Below are positions 18,197 through 26,124 of a stretch of 64,000 nucleotides of DNA, in pieces. Numbering within the stretch: position 1 is the stretch's first letter; each line of letters opens with the position of its first letter. The stretch is from Streptococcus sp. bf_0095 (GTDB lineage Bacteria > Bacillota > Bacilli > Lactobacillales > Streptococcaceae). The DNA lies in contig NZ_RCYU01000001.1 of assembly GCF_004166885.1 (NCBI RefSeq), forward strand, positions 62,001-126,000, written 5' to 3'. Made by a program: the position numbers and the translations under genes. Below the pieces are notes generated by a model. That model was given only the letters and a program-made list of their open reading frames with translations. It was not told the DNA's origin and ran no database searches.

Positions 18197-18207
18197 GGAG
18201 GTGACGC

Positions 18208-19095
18208 ATGGAGAAATTAAAAGAAGCTATCAAGCTGATAGGCCATGACGTCGGTGTGCTTCAAGGTCAACAGAGCGGGGCGTTACAGACTACCAAGGCT
18301 TACGAGTTATTCCCTACATATGCTCAACTACAAAGTCAAATGGCGACTAACATCAAAGAGAAGCACGTAGAATTAGGTCTGGATGCTCTCATTGACGAAA
18401 AACTAAAAAATGGTGGCGATCCCTTTGTCACTAAGTCTAAAGTACCAGTAGTGGACATTAGCCAGCTTGCAAGCAAGAACGACTTGGAAGAACTCAAACG
18501 TAAGGTCGGAGCGGGCGGAAGCAGTGCAAGTACAGAATTAAAAGGTCAAGGCTTCCCATACAATCTTAATGCTGATATCGGTACAATTTATACCGATACC
18601 ACAGCTAAGAATGGAGCGGTGAAGTGGATCAAAAAAAATGCTGGAACTGGCTCTAACGCTTGGTCTGTCTTGTTTGGTGATGTCAAACACAAGCCAAGAA
18701 TTTCATCAAGCCAAAACAATGCGTATGTCGAGTTTAGACGTATAAACTCCACGGTAGAGGTCGGCTTCGGTGGTCTATCGTGGGGTTGGTTTGGAATCGT
18801 GAGACGAGGTGCGCCCAGCTACGTTCCTCAAGGGTCAGACCGTGAGCGAAACGTGGTGATCTTAAACGTCGGCGGTATACCCGTCGGTTTTCGTGCCACT
18901 AGCTCAAAACTTGGTATTATGACAAATGACAAGGGGAAACGCCTTGGCACTTTCTATCTAGGTGGGCCGGGTGACGGCAACCAGCTACGCTTACAATTCG
19001 ATGATCCCGTGCCTACTGACCGAGACATCGGAGATTTACGATTTACTGATATGTCATATATCACAGATGACCCGTGGCCGGAGAATCTACAATAA
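18208..19095 (+). CDS. Putative receptor-binding / tail fibre protein
   Basis: 295 aa. Residues 1-110 are helical shaft (LKEAIKLIGHDVGVLQGQQ and DISQLASKNDLEELKRKVGA); residues 130-165 have DIGTIYTDTTAKNGAVKWIK, a strand motif common in phage fibre heads; the C-terminal 150 residues are beta-rich with many Gly, Trp and Arg (LSWGWFGIVRRGAPSYVPQG), as in carbohydrate-binding tips. It probably recognises a cell-wall polysaccharide, by analogy. It is the last structural gene, followed by a strong terminator. Confidence 0.72.
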   Translation: MEKLKEAIKLIGHDVGVLQGQQSGALQTTKAYELFPTYAQLQSQMATNIKEKHVELGLDALIDEKLKNGGDPFVTKSKVPVVDISQLASKNDLEELKRKVGAGGSSASTELKGQGFPYNLNADIGTIYTDTTAKNGAVKWIKKNAGTGSNAWSVLFGDVKHKPRISSSQNNAYVEFRRINSTVEVGFGGLSWGWFGIVRRGAPSYVPQGSDRERNVVILNVGGIPVGFRATSSKLGIMTNDKGKRLGTFYLGGPGDGNQLRLQFDDPVPTDRDIGDLRFTDMSYITDDPWPENLQ

Positions 19096-19105
19096 GACAC
19101 ACACA

Positions 19106-19130
19106 CCCTCCCAATTCGGGAGGGTTTTTT
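19106..19130 (+). terminator. Strong terminator ending the late phage operon
   Basis: CCCTCCC (19106-19112) pairs perfectly with GGGAGGG (19118-19124) around a five-base loop, followed by six Ts. It ends the structural-lysis transcript and isolates the small module that follows. Confidence 0.9.
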
Positions 19131-19187
19131 GTTTGCTCTGAAACTAGTTCCAGAATGAAAAATCTTTAATTATTTTTATAAAAAGCG

Positions 19188-19216
19188 TTGACAATCACGG
19201 CATACCGTGATATAAT
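19188..19216 (+). promoter_or_regulatory. Consensus promoter with palindromic operator in the spacer
   Basis: TTGACA (19188-19193) and TATAAT (19211-19216) are both perfect and separated by exactly 17 bp. The spacer is itself the palindrome ATCACGG-CATA-CCGTGAT (19194-19211), so a dimeric repressor bound there would cover the promoter. It drives the 43-aa peptide and perhaps the HTH pair. Such a strong promoter in a prophage would normally need tight control. Confidence 0.85.
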
Positions 19217-19237
19217 ATAATCAGAAAGGAGGAAGAT

Positions 19238-19369
19238 ATGAAAATATCAGAGATTGCTGAACTAATGGTAGCAACTGGAACCTTATTAACAGGGATCGCA
19301 AGTGTTATCATGGCAATAAAAAAAGAGCCAAAAGAACGCAAGCCGAGCAAAGCAAAGCGGTTCAAGTAA
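19238..19369 (+). CDS. 43-aa membrane peptide with basic tail
   Basis: A strong SD (AAAGGAGG) lies 6 bp before the ATG. The peptide has a short N-terminal helix (MKISEIAELM), a hydrophobic stretch at about 10-27 (VATGTLLTGIASVIMAI) and a very basic tail (KKEPKERKPSKAKRFK). This layout recalls small membrane toxins of type I toxin-antitoxin loci, but could equally be a small phage membrane protein of another kind. I know no named homologue. A stable hairpin follows the stop and a possible antisense promoter faces it. Confidence 0.65.
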   Translation: MKISEIAELMVATGTLLTGIASVIMAIKKEPKERKPSKAKRFK

Positions 19370-19375
19370 GGCTCT

Positions 19376-19408
19376 GGTAGGTCGGGGCGAAAGCCCCTTA
19401 CACCTACC
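19376..19408. other. Two-part RNA hairpin behind the 43-aa gene
   Basis: GGTAGG (19376-19381) pairs with CCTACC (19403-19408), and inside it GGGGC (19384-19388) pairs with GCCCC (19393-19397) around a GAAA tetraloop. There is no T run on either side, so this is probably a structural or stabilising element and not a classical terminator. Confidence 0.6.
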
Positions 19409-19411
19409 ATG

Positions 19412-19420
19412 ATTATATCA
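19412..19420 (-). promoter_or_regulatory. Possible antisense extended -10 promoter
   Basis: On the minus strand this reads TGATATAAT, a perfect extended -10 box. No good -35 is present at 17 bp. A transcript from it would start with the hairpin at 19376-19408 and run antisense to the 43-aa gene. Inference only. Confidence 0.35.
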
Positions 19421-19434
19421 TATCGGTCAATAAA

Positions 19435-19506
19435 ATGAAATATTTACCAATCTTTACAATCGTATTTTTTATATTTCTGCTGATTTTAAAAGATAGACGG
19501 AAATAA
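19435..19506 (+). CDS. Possible 23-aa hydrophobic peptide
   Basis: The frame from ATG 19435 to TAA 19504-19506 encodes a peptide beginning MKYLPIFTIVFFIFLLIL and ending in a basic tail (KDRRK), a perfect membrane-peptide pattern. However, no SD sequence is visible before it, so translation is doubtful. It ends 12 bp before the HTH gene and might act as a coupled leader peptide. Confidence 0.3.
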   Translation: MKYLPIFTIVFFIFLLILKDRRK

Positions 19507-19518
19507 GAGGGTTATTAA

Positions 19519-19743
19519 ATGAGAGAACAAATAGAAAAGTTATTAAACAGCGAGATAAGCACAAGCGCAATTGCCAAAGGCGCAGGCGTCCCTTGGTCTA
19601 CAGTAGCAGACCTTAGAAAGGGAAAAACCAGTATGGATAAAATGGCCTTACTTACAGCCGAAAAATTAAATGATTTTGCGGAAACTAAAATATTTATCTT
19701 TACAAATAAAAAAGGAGAAAAAAATGATGGAAAGAAGAATTGA
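19519..19743 (+). CDS. Small helix-turn-helix DNA-binding protein, 74 aa
   Basis: The N-terminal 50 residues form a Cro/XRE-type HTH: ISTSAIAKGAGVPWSTVADL followed by RKGKTSMDKM. The C-terminus is a short basic Lys/Asn-rich tail. SD AGAGGG precedes the ATG. It could be the repressor of the palindromic operator 300 bp upstream, which would make the module self-controlled; that link is inference. Its 3' end overlaps the next gene by 20 bp. Confidence 0.75.
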   Translation: MREQIEKLLNSEISTSAIAKGAGVPWSTVADLRKGKTSMDKMALLTAEKLNDFAETKIFIFTNKKGEKNDGKKN

Positions 19744-19930
19744 AGAATTACTTAATGGAATTTATGAATTAGAGTTTCAGGGCACAATGACTTTTGAAGA
19801 GTTCGCTGATGGTTATGACTTTTGGGTTGATGAAGATGATATACTCTTATTAGAAGGCCGGGGAATGAAACCAATCGACGGCGTGAGAAAAGTCGGATAC
19901 GTGGATAATGGGGTTATCTATGCTTATTGA
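19724..19930 (+). CDS. Acidic 68-aa phage protein of unknown function
   Basis: The start chosen is ATG 19724, preceded by AAAGGAG at the right distance; a longer frame from 19670 lacks an SD. The protein is acidic and compact, with TMTFEEFADGYDFWVDEDDI and PIDGVRKVGYVDNGVIYAY. I do not recognise a family. It is the last prophage gene, the position held in several streptococcal prophages by small host-modifying proteins such as paratox; similarity to paratox is not convincing. It overlaps and is probably co-translated with the HTH gene. Confidence 0.65.
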   Translation: MMERRIEELLNGIYELEFQGTMTFEEFADGYDFWVDEDDILLLEGRGMKPIDGVRKVGYVDNGVIYAY

Positions 19931-19950
19931 TACTGAAATAGATGGAAAAT

Positions 19951-19977
19951 AAAAGGTTGTTTATACAGCCTTTTTTT
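19951..19977 (+). terminator. Terminator at prophage right end
   Basis: AAAGGTTGT (19952-19960) pairs with ACAGCCTTT (19965-19973), one G-U pair, followed by Ts. It closes the HTH/68-aa transcript. Confidence 0.75.
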
Positions 19978-20281
19978 ATTTCCGTTATAATGGAAATTTT
20001 GGAAAATGTCTATTATAACGAAAAAAGCCCTTTTAGGCTCACTTTCTCAACAATACGGGCAATAAATGAATACGGTTTGACTACGGTTTATTTTAATTAT
20101 CCGGAATTATTCAGTATGTATTTTTTTTGAAAATATTGATTTTTCTAACTGATAGCAAGTTATCGGCATTTGATGGCAACCACAGATTGTTTTTGGTATA
20201 ATAGAGGGGTGTATCTTTTGGACGGAATAGGTCACAGGATTCAATCCAGATGCATAAATGAAGAAAGAAAGTAGTAACGTG
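19978..20281. other. Prophage-host junction region without clear gene
   Basis: About 300 bp of AT-rich sequence. A 62-aa frame here (19942-20130) lacks an SD and crosses the terminator, so it is not called. A weak hairpin (AGCC...GGCT near 20026-20038) and the direct repeat ACGGTTT (20072 and 20085 region) are visible. The right attachment site is expected somewhere here, but cannot be fixed without the left end. The rnc promoter lies at its right end. Confidence 0.5.
20194..20202 (+). promoter_or_regulatory. Extended -10 promoter before rnc
   Basis: TGGTATAAT is a perfect extended -10 box; no good -35 is found at 17 bp. Transcription would start near 20209, giving a leader of roughly 70 nt before the rnc start. 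It lets rnc-smc be expressed independently of the prophage. Confidence 0.65.
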
Positions 20282-20983
20282 ATGCAAGCCTTATATAACC
20301 TTCTTGTTGAGAAATTTCGGCTGACTTTTGACGATACAGAATTGTTGGAAACAGCTTTTACACATACCTCATATGCGAATGAGCATCGCCTCTTAAAAAT
20401 TTCACATAATGAACGTTTGGAATTTTTAGGAGACGCTGTTCTCCAGTTAGTGATTTCCGAATATTTATTTGCCCTCTATCCTAGTAAGCCAGAGGGTGAT
20501 TTGTCAAAAATGCGTTCCATGATTGTTCGTGAGGAAAGCCTAGCAGGTTTCTCTCGTGATTGTGGTTTCGATCAATTTATCAAACTTGGCAAGGGAGAGG
20601 AAAAATCTGGTGGACGTAACCGAGATACCATCTTAGGAGATTTGTTTGAAGCTTTTTTAGGCGCCTTACTCTTGGATAAGGGAGTAGAGATGGTGCGGAA
20701 CTTCATTCAGCAAGTCATGATTCCTAAAGTCGAGGCAGGCCAATTTGAGCAAGTGATTGACTATAAGACGCGCTTGCAAGAAATCCTTCAAATCCATGGG
20801 GATGTGCTGATTACCTATGAAGTGACGAGTGAGTCAGGACCGGCTCATGCCAAGGAGTTTGAAGTGCAAGTGTCTGTCAATGGGAAAATCATCGGTCAAG
20901 GACGTGGCCGGTCTAAAAAGGCTGCAGAACAAGAAGCAGCAAAAAAAGCAGTGGAGAATAAGGTGGATCCCTCATGTATTTAA
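20282..20983 (+). CDS. rnc: Ribonuclease III
   Basis: Double-strand-specific endoribonuclease that matures rRNA and processes structured mRNAs. 233 aa from ATG 20282. The catalytic domain (1-135) has [20 protein letters not shown] and [16 protein letters not shown], with the acidic metal ligands; the dsRNA-binding domain (160-230) ends in [20 protein letters not shown]. An upstream ATG at 20258 would add eight residues, but [12 protein letters not shown] lines up with the start of streptococcal homologues, so the shorter form is preferred. Neither start has a good SD. The end overlaps smc by 10 bp. Confidence 0.95.
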   Translation: MQALYNLLVEKFRLTFDDTELLETAFTHTSYANEHRLLKISHNERLEFLGDAVLQLVISEYLFALYPSKPEGDLSKMRSMIVREESLAGFSRDCGFDQFIKLGKGEEKSGGRNRDTILGDLFEAFLGALLLDKGVEMVRNFIQQVMIPKVEAGQFEQVIDYKTRLQEILQIHGDVLITYEVTSESGPAHAKEFEVQVSVNGKIIGQGRGRSKKAAEQEAAKKAVENKVDPSCI

Positions 20984-23900
20984 AGGAAATTGAGATTCAA
21001 GGCTTTAAGTCTTTCGCAGATAAGACCCGAGTCATCTTTGACCAAGGGGTAACCGCAGTGGTGGGCCCTAATGGATCTGGAAAATCGAACATTACGGAAA
21101 GTCTGCGCTGGGCCTTAGGTGAATCGAGTGTCAAGAGCCTACGTGGTGGCAAGATGCCGGACGTGATTTTTGCTGGGACTGAAACTCGGAAACCCTTAAA
21201 CTACGCTTGCGTAACGGTAGTACTGGATAACCGGGATGGCTTTATCAAACAGGCTGCTAAAGAAATCCGAGTGGAGCGTCATATTTATCGCTCGGGTGAT
21301 AGTGAATACAAGATTGATGGTAAGAAAGTCCGTTTGAGAGATGTCCATGATCTCTTTATGGATACTGGACTTGGGAGAGATTCTTTCTCTATTATTTCCC
21401 AAGGGAAGGTTGAAGAAATCTTCAACTCCAAACCAGAAGAGAGACGGGCTATTTTTGAGGAAGCCGCTGGGGTTCTTAAATTTAAGACACGTCGCAAGGA
21501 AACGGAATCTAAGTTGGTTCAGACCCAGGATAATTTGGACCGTCTGGAAGACATTATTTTTGAGTTAGAGGGGCAAATCAAACCTCTTGAAAAGCAAGCC
21601 CTTGTGGCCAAACGTTTCTTAGAATTGGATCAACAACGCCAAGTTCTTTATTTGGATGTTTTGATTGCACAAATTGAAGTCAATAAAAAAGACTATGATC
21701 AAGCCGTCCAAGAAGAAGCCTCCATCCAAGAGCAATTAAAGGCTTATTACCAGAAAAGAGAAGAGTATGAGGCGGAAAGTCTCCGATTGAAACAGAGTCG
21801 TCAGACCCTTCAACACCAATTGTCAGATGATCAAGCTAGCCTCTTGGAATTGACTCGTCTCTTAAGTGATTTGGAGAAACAAATCGAATTGGCACGCTTG
21901 GAGTCGCAACAGGTCGCTCGAAGTCGTCAGGAAAATCAAGAGCGGGTCAATAGTCTGGAAGAGCGCCTACAAGTTCTTCGGAACCAGTTGGAAGAAAAAC
22001 AAGCCAATACAAAGAGTCTTCAAGAAGAACTGGAAAAGAGCCAAGTAGCTCTGGAAGGTCTGGAGAAAGAGTTGGCCAGCTTCTCAGAAGATCCAGATCA
22101 GGTAATCGATTATTTACGTGAAAAATACGTGGCCTTGATGCAGGATGAAGCGGAGAGATCAAACGAATTAACAACCATTGAAAATCAATTGGAGGCCTCA
22201 GCTCAATTGTCACAAAGTAAAAAGGAAGATTACCAAAATCAAATCCAAATGGTGACAGAATTGCAGGAAAAAGAGCAAGTTGCTAAAGAGTCTTATCAAC
22301 TCGCTCAAGAGCATCTGAAACACTTGCTTGAGACCTATCAGTCAGAAGCGAAACGATTTGAGGAAGCTCGCCAGTCCTATCAAAAGGGGCAAGCCAAGAT
22401 GTTTGATCTACTGGATCAAAGTAAGGAAAAACAGGCTCGCATTAAAAGTTTAGAGGCGATTCAAAAAAATCATAGTAATTTTTATGCTGGTGTGAAGAGT
22501 GTCTTGCAAGAAGCGGCTCGTCTGGGCGGGATTGTAGGAGCTGTCAGTGAAAAACTCTCCTTCTCACCAGAGTATCAGACTGCCTTGGAGATTGCTCTGG
22601 GTGCCAGCAGTCAGCATATCATCGTAGAAGACGAAGGTGCAGCAACACGGGCAATCGAACATCTGAAGAAGAATCGCTCGGGTCGGGCAACCTTCCTTCC
22701 TTTGACAACTATTAAACCACGCTACCTAACTGGAAAGAATCAAGAACTGATTGAAGCCTGTCCAGGATTCCTAGGGATGGCCAGCAGTTTGGTGGACTAT
22801 GATACTTCCCTCGAGTCGATTTTCCAGAATCTTTTGGGGGTCACGGCTATTTTTGATACGATTGAGCACGCCAAGGCGGCTGCCCGCAAGGTTGCCTACC
22901 AGGTTCGTATCGTGACGCTCGATGGAACCGAACTTCGCACAGGTGGTTCCTATGCAGGGGGAGCGAATCGAAGCAATAATTCGATTTTTATCAAGCCAGA
23001 ATTGGATCGCTTGCACCAAGAATTGGCCTCTCTTCAGAAGAACTTACGGGAAGTAGAAGGCCAGGTTCAAGAGCAACAGGATCAAGTGACCCGATCACAA
23101 GAAAAACTAGAATCTTTGAAAGGCCAAGGAGAAGAAGCTCGATTAGAAGAGCAACGTCTTCAACTGGCTTATGAGCAAGCTCACCAGCAACTCTTGGACG
23201 CTGAAGAGCTGTTAGAAGTCATTCGTACAGAGCTGGATGAAGGGAGCAACCAAGAGCTCCTCCAAAAACGAGATCGCTTGCAAGCGCGACTGAAAGAAAT
23301 TGAGGCAGAAAAAGAGCAAGTCACTGCTGAGATTGAAGAAGTCAAGCTCAATAAAGATGTCGTTGTTGAGAAAATTGAAAATTTACGAGCAGCCATTGCC
23401 AAGCTCCAATTACAGAAAACAGAGTTGAAGAGTCGATTGACCTATGACCAGACAGATGCCGAACGCTTGCAGCAAGAGTTGGCTTCTACTGAACGGGAAA
23501 TCCAAGCTCTCCAATATGCGATTGAGCAGGGAGAAGATCGACATGAGCAAATCGATGTTTCTGTCCTTGAAAAACAACTGCAAGCAACCCTTCAAGAGAA
23601 AACCGCTCTGGAGCAAGCTGTGATTCGTAAGCAATTTGAATTAGAGGATTTGGAAGGCCAGTCTGAAGATGTAGCGGGTCATATGGAACAAGCCCGTCGT
23701 CAAAATGAGGAGTGGATTCGCCTACAGGCCAAAGCAGAATCCAATCGCGATCGCTTGGCAGACAAATTGAATAAACTCATGTTGGCACTGACAGACGAAT
23801 TCAAGATGAGTTTTGAAGAGGCATCTAATCAGGCCAACGAACTAGAAAATCTAGTCCAGTCTGAGCAAGTCTTAAAAGACTTGGAGAAAGCGATTAAAGC

Positions 23901-24519
23901 CTTAGGCCCTGTCAATATTGATGCTATCGAACAATACGATGAGGTCAAGACTCGGTTTGATTTCCTTTCCGGTCAACGAGAAGATGTCTTGGCAGCGAAG
24001 AATCTTCTTCTTGAAACCATTAATGACATGAATGATGAGGTGAAAGAACGCTTTAAGTCTACGTTTGAAGCGATTCGTGAATCCTTCCGAGTAACCTTTA
24101 AACAGATGTTTGGGGGAGGATCCGCTGATCTCATCTTGACGGATGGGGATCTCTTGTCAGCTGGGGTCGAGATTTCTGTTCAACCGCCTGGTAAGAAAAT
24201 TCAATCCTTGAATTTGATGAGTGGTGGGGAGAAAGCTTTGTCAGCATTGGCGCTGCTCTTTTCAATCATTCGTGTCAAGACTATTCCATTTGTCATCTTG
24301 GATGAGGTAGAAGCGGCTCTAGACGAGGCCAATGTTAAACGTTTTGGGGATTACCTCAATCGTTTTGATAAGGAAAGTCAGTTTATTGTGGTTACCCACC
24401 GTAAGGGAACCATGGCTGCAGCAGATTCCATCTATGGAGTGACCATGCAAGAATCTGGAGTCTCTAAGATTGTATCTGTGAAGCTGAAAGATATAGAAGG
24501 AATGGATAATGGAAATTAA
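20974..24519 (+). CDS. smc: Chromosome segregation ATPase SMC
   Basis: 1181 aa, full length for bacterial SMC. Walker A is [20 protein letters not shown] (residues 31-50); long coiled coils flank a hinge at about 500-660 ([20 protein letters not shown]); the C-terminal head has the signature [19 protein letters not shown] and Walker [17 protein letters not shown]. It dimerises, entraps DNA with ScpAB and organises the origin region. It overlaps rnc upstream and the HAD gene downstream by about 10 bp each, so the four or five genes form one operon, as in other streptococci. Confidence 0.98.
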   Translation: MYLKEIEIQGFKSFADKTRVIFDQGVTAVVGPNGSGKSNITESLRWALGESSVKSLRGGKMPDVIFAGTETRKPLNYACVTVVLDNRDGFIKQAAKEIRVERHIYRSGDSEYKIDGKKVRLRDVHDLFMDTGLGRDSFSIISQGKVEEIFNSKPEERRAIFEEAAGVLKFKTRRKETESKLVQTQDNLDRLEDIIFELEGQIKPLEKQALVAKRFLELDQQRQVLYLDVLIAQIEVNKKDYDQAVQEEASIQEQLKAYYQKREEYEAESLRLKQSRQTLQHQLSDDQASLLELTRLLSDLEKQIELARLESQQVARSRQENQERVNSLEERLQVLRNQLEEKQANTKSLQEELEKSQVALEGLEKELASFSEDPDQVIDYLREKYVALMQDEAERSNELTTIENQLEASAQLSQSKKEDYQNQIQMVTELQEKEQVAKESYQLAQEHLKHLLETYQSEAKRFEEARQSYQKGQAKMFDLLDQSKEKQARIKSLEAIQKNHSNFYAGVKSVLQEAARLGGIVGAVSEKLSFSPEYQTALEIALGASSQHIIVEDEGAATRAIEHLKKNRSGRATFLPLTTIKPRYLTGKNQELIEACPGFLGMASSLVDYDTSLESIFQNLLGVTAIFDTIEHAKAAARKVAYQVRIVTLDGTELRTGGSYAGGANRSNNSIFIKPELDRLHQELASLQKNLREVEGQVQEQQDQVTRSQEKLESLKGQGEEARLEEQRLQLAYEQAHQQLLDAEELLEVIRTELDEGSNQELLQKRDRLQARLKEIEAEKEQVTAEIEEVKLNKDVVVEKIENLRAAIAKLQLQKTELKSRLTYDQTDAERLQQELASTEREIQALQYAIEQGEDRHEQIDVSVLEKQLQATLQEKTALEQAVIRKQFELEDLEGQSEDVAGHMEQARRQNEEWIRLQAKAESNRDRLADKLNKLMLALTDEFKMSFEEASNQANELENLVQSEQVLKDLEKAIKALGPVNIDAIEQYDEVKTRFDFLSGQREDVLAAKNLLLETINDMNDEVKERFKSTFEAIRESFRVTFKQMFGGGSADLILTDGDLLSAGVEISVQPPGKKIQSLNLMSGGEKALSALALLFSIIRVKTIPFVILDEVEAALDEANVKRFGDYLNRFDKESQFIVVTHRKGTMAAADSIYGVTMQESGVSKIVSVKLKDIEGMDNGN

Positions 24520-25306
24520 ATTAGTCGCAACAGACATGGATGGGACCTTTTTGGATGAAAACCATCAATTTGATCAAGCTTTATTCCTAAAGGTATTAAA
24601 GAAGTTTCAAGAAAAAGGGATCTACTTTGCCGCAGCAAGTGGTCGGCCTCTCCTCTCTTTGAAGACAATCTTTAAAGAGGTTCAGGATCAGATTATTTTT
24701 ATAGCTGAAAACGGCAGTGTTGTTGAGTTTCATGGTGAAGATGTCTATGAAGCGACCATGAGTCCTGAATTTTACCAAGCCATGTTTGCCAAGTTACAAG
24801 AAAGTCCTTATTTCGATAAAAATAAGTGCTTGTTAACGGGAAAACGCGGGAGCTATGTTTTAAAGACCGTTGATCCAGACTATCTAGCTGCTTCGCAAAA
24901 CTACAATGAAAATATTCAAATGGTGTCTGATTTTTCAGAAATTGATGATCTTGTCTTTAAGATGACCACCAATTTTGACCAAGAAGTATTAGCGGAAGGG
25001 GAAGCCTGGGTTACCCAAAATGTTGAGGGTGTTAAGGCTATGACCACTGGTTATGAGTGCATTGATATTGTCTTGGATTATGTGGACAAGGGAGTCGCCA
25101 TCCAAGCACTAATGGATCAGCTAGGCATTAGTCAAGATCAAGTCCTAGCTTTTGGGGATAACCTCAATGATCTTCATATGATGCAGGTTGTTGGCCATCC
25201 AATTGCGCCAGAAAATGCCCGTCCAGAGATTTTGGAATTGGCTGAAAAAGTATTAGCTCACCATTCGACAGGATCTATCCTTCGCTTCATGGAGGAAGAA
25301 TTATGA
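24509..25306 (+). CDS. Cof-type HAD-IIB phosphatase (first of tandem pair)
   Basis: 265 aa. HAD motif I is ATDMDGTFLDEN, motif II lies in AASGRPLLSL, and motifs III/IV are in DKGVAIQALMDQLGISQDQV and AFGDNLNDLHMMQVVGHPIA. A cap domain of type C2B fills residues 80-190. Members dephosphorylate sugar phosphates, flavin or nucleotide phosphates; the substrate cannot be read from sequence. It overlaps smc and the next HAD gene, suggesting coupled translation. Confidence 0.9.
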   Translation: MEIKLVATDMDGTFLDENHQFDQALFLKVLKKFQEKGIYFAAASGRPLLSLKTIFKEVQDQIIFIAENGSVVEFHGEDVYEATMSPEFYQAMFAKLQESPYFDKNKCLLTGKRGSYVLKTVDPDYLAASQNYNENIQMVSDFSEIDDLVFKMTTNFDQEVLAEGEAWVTQNVEGVKAMTTGYECIDIVLDYVDKGVAIQALMDQLGISQDQVLAFGDNLNDLHMMQVVGHPIAPENARPEILELAEKVLAHHSTGSILRFMEEEL

Positions 25307-26124
25307 GTCAGATTAAGGTTATCGCACTAGACTTGGACGGTACTCTCTTAAACTCAGAGAAGAAAATCTCCCCTCGGAACTTAGCTGCCATTCGTGCAGC
25401 TCAAGAAAAAGGGGTCAAGGTAGTTTTGACGACGGGTCGTCCCCTCAAGGCTATGGATTTTCTGCTTCAAGAGATTGGGACTGCCGGCTTGTCAGATGAA
25501 TACACCATTACGTTTAATGGTGGCTTGGTACAAAAGAATACAGGGGAGATCATTGCGAAGACAGTTTTCTCTCGTGATGATGTCGTCCGTATTTATGAGG
25601 AGACAGAGGACCTTGGTTTGCCCCTAGATGCCATCAGCGAAGGGGTTGTTTATACACTTGTATCTGATCAAGAATCTCTTTACCCTCTCTATAATCCTTA
25701 CTTGAACTTTATTCCCGTTTCTATTGAAGATTTGTCCAGTCAGATTTCCTACAATAAGTGTGTAACGGCCTTTCAACAGGACTATTTGGATGGCGCTATT
25801 CCAAAGATTTCTCCTGAATTAAGGGAGCGTTTTGAGATTTTTAAATCCAGAGACATGCTCTTGGAATGGTGCCCCAAAGGCGTTCAAAAGGATCGAGGCT
25901 TGGAAGCTTTGGTTGCGTATTTAGGAATCGATGCTAGCCAAGTCATGGCGTGTGGAGATGAAGCCAACGATGCCAGCATGTTAAGATGGGCAGGCCTAGG
26001 AATCGCCATGGCTAATGCGGTGGATAAGGTGAAAGAGATTGCCACACTAGTCTCAGACTACACCAATGATGAAGATGCAGTCGGAAGAGCGATTGAAGAA
26101 TATGTATTGAAGGAGGGTCAATAA
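25303..26124 (+). CDS. Cof-type HAD-IIB phosphatase (second of tandem pair)
   Basis: 273 aa with nucleophile motif ALDLDGTLLNSEKKISPRN, motif II TTGRPLKAMDF, and motif IV CGDEANDASMLRWAGLGIAM. It resembles streptococcal Cof-family sugar-phosphate phosphatases (YidA-like). Four-base overlap (ATGA) with the preceding paralogue; a tandem pair of divergent HAD genes before ftsY is a conserved streptococcal layout. Substrate unknown. Confidence 0.9.
   Translation: MSQIKVIALDLDGTLLNSEKKISPRNLAAIRAAQEKGVKVVLTTGRPLKAMDFLLQEIGTAGLSDEYTITFNGGLVQKNTGEIIAKTVFSRDDVVRIYEETEDLGLPLDAISEGVVYTLVSDQESLYPLYNPYLNFIPVSIEDLSSQISYNKCVTAFQQDYLDGAIPKISPELRERFEIFKSRDMLLEWCPKGVQKDRGLEALVAYLGIDASQVMACGDEANDASMLRWAGLGIAMANAVDKVKEIATLVSDYTNDEDAVGRAIEEYVLKEGQ

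Larger units (their letters stand above)
1..19977 (+). mobile_element. Prophage, right (late-gene) part, siphovirus type
   Basis: An unbroken co-directional run of terminase, portal, capsid, connector, tail, lysis and adhesion genes fills this stretch, followed by a small accessory module and a terminator-like hairpin. The order is that of temperate siphoviruses of Firmicutes (SPP1/TP901-1-like head and tail proteins). No integrase, repressor or replication gene is visible; they must lie left of the window. All structural genes look intact, so the late region could be functional. The right border is placed at the last terminator before the rnc promoter; the exact attachment site could not be read because the left end is absent. 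Confidence 0.93.

Noticed and set aside
19942..20130. 62-aa open frame after the last prophage gene
   Set aside because: It runs through the terminator hairpin, has no ribosome binding site and has a composition typical of AT-rich spacer.
19978..20257. Attachment site attR
   Set aside because: A site is expected here, but without the left prophage end no direct repeat can be demonstrated; the ACGGTTT repeats are too short to count.
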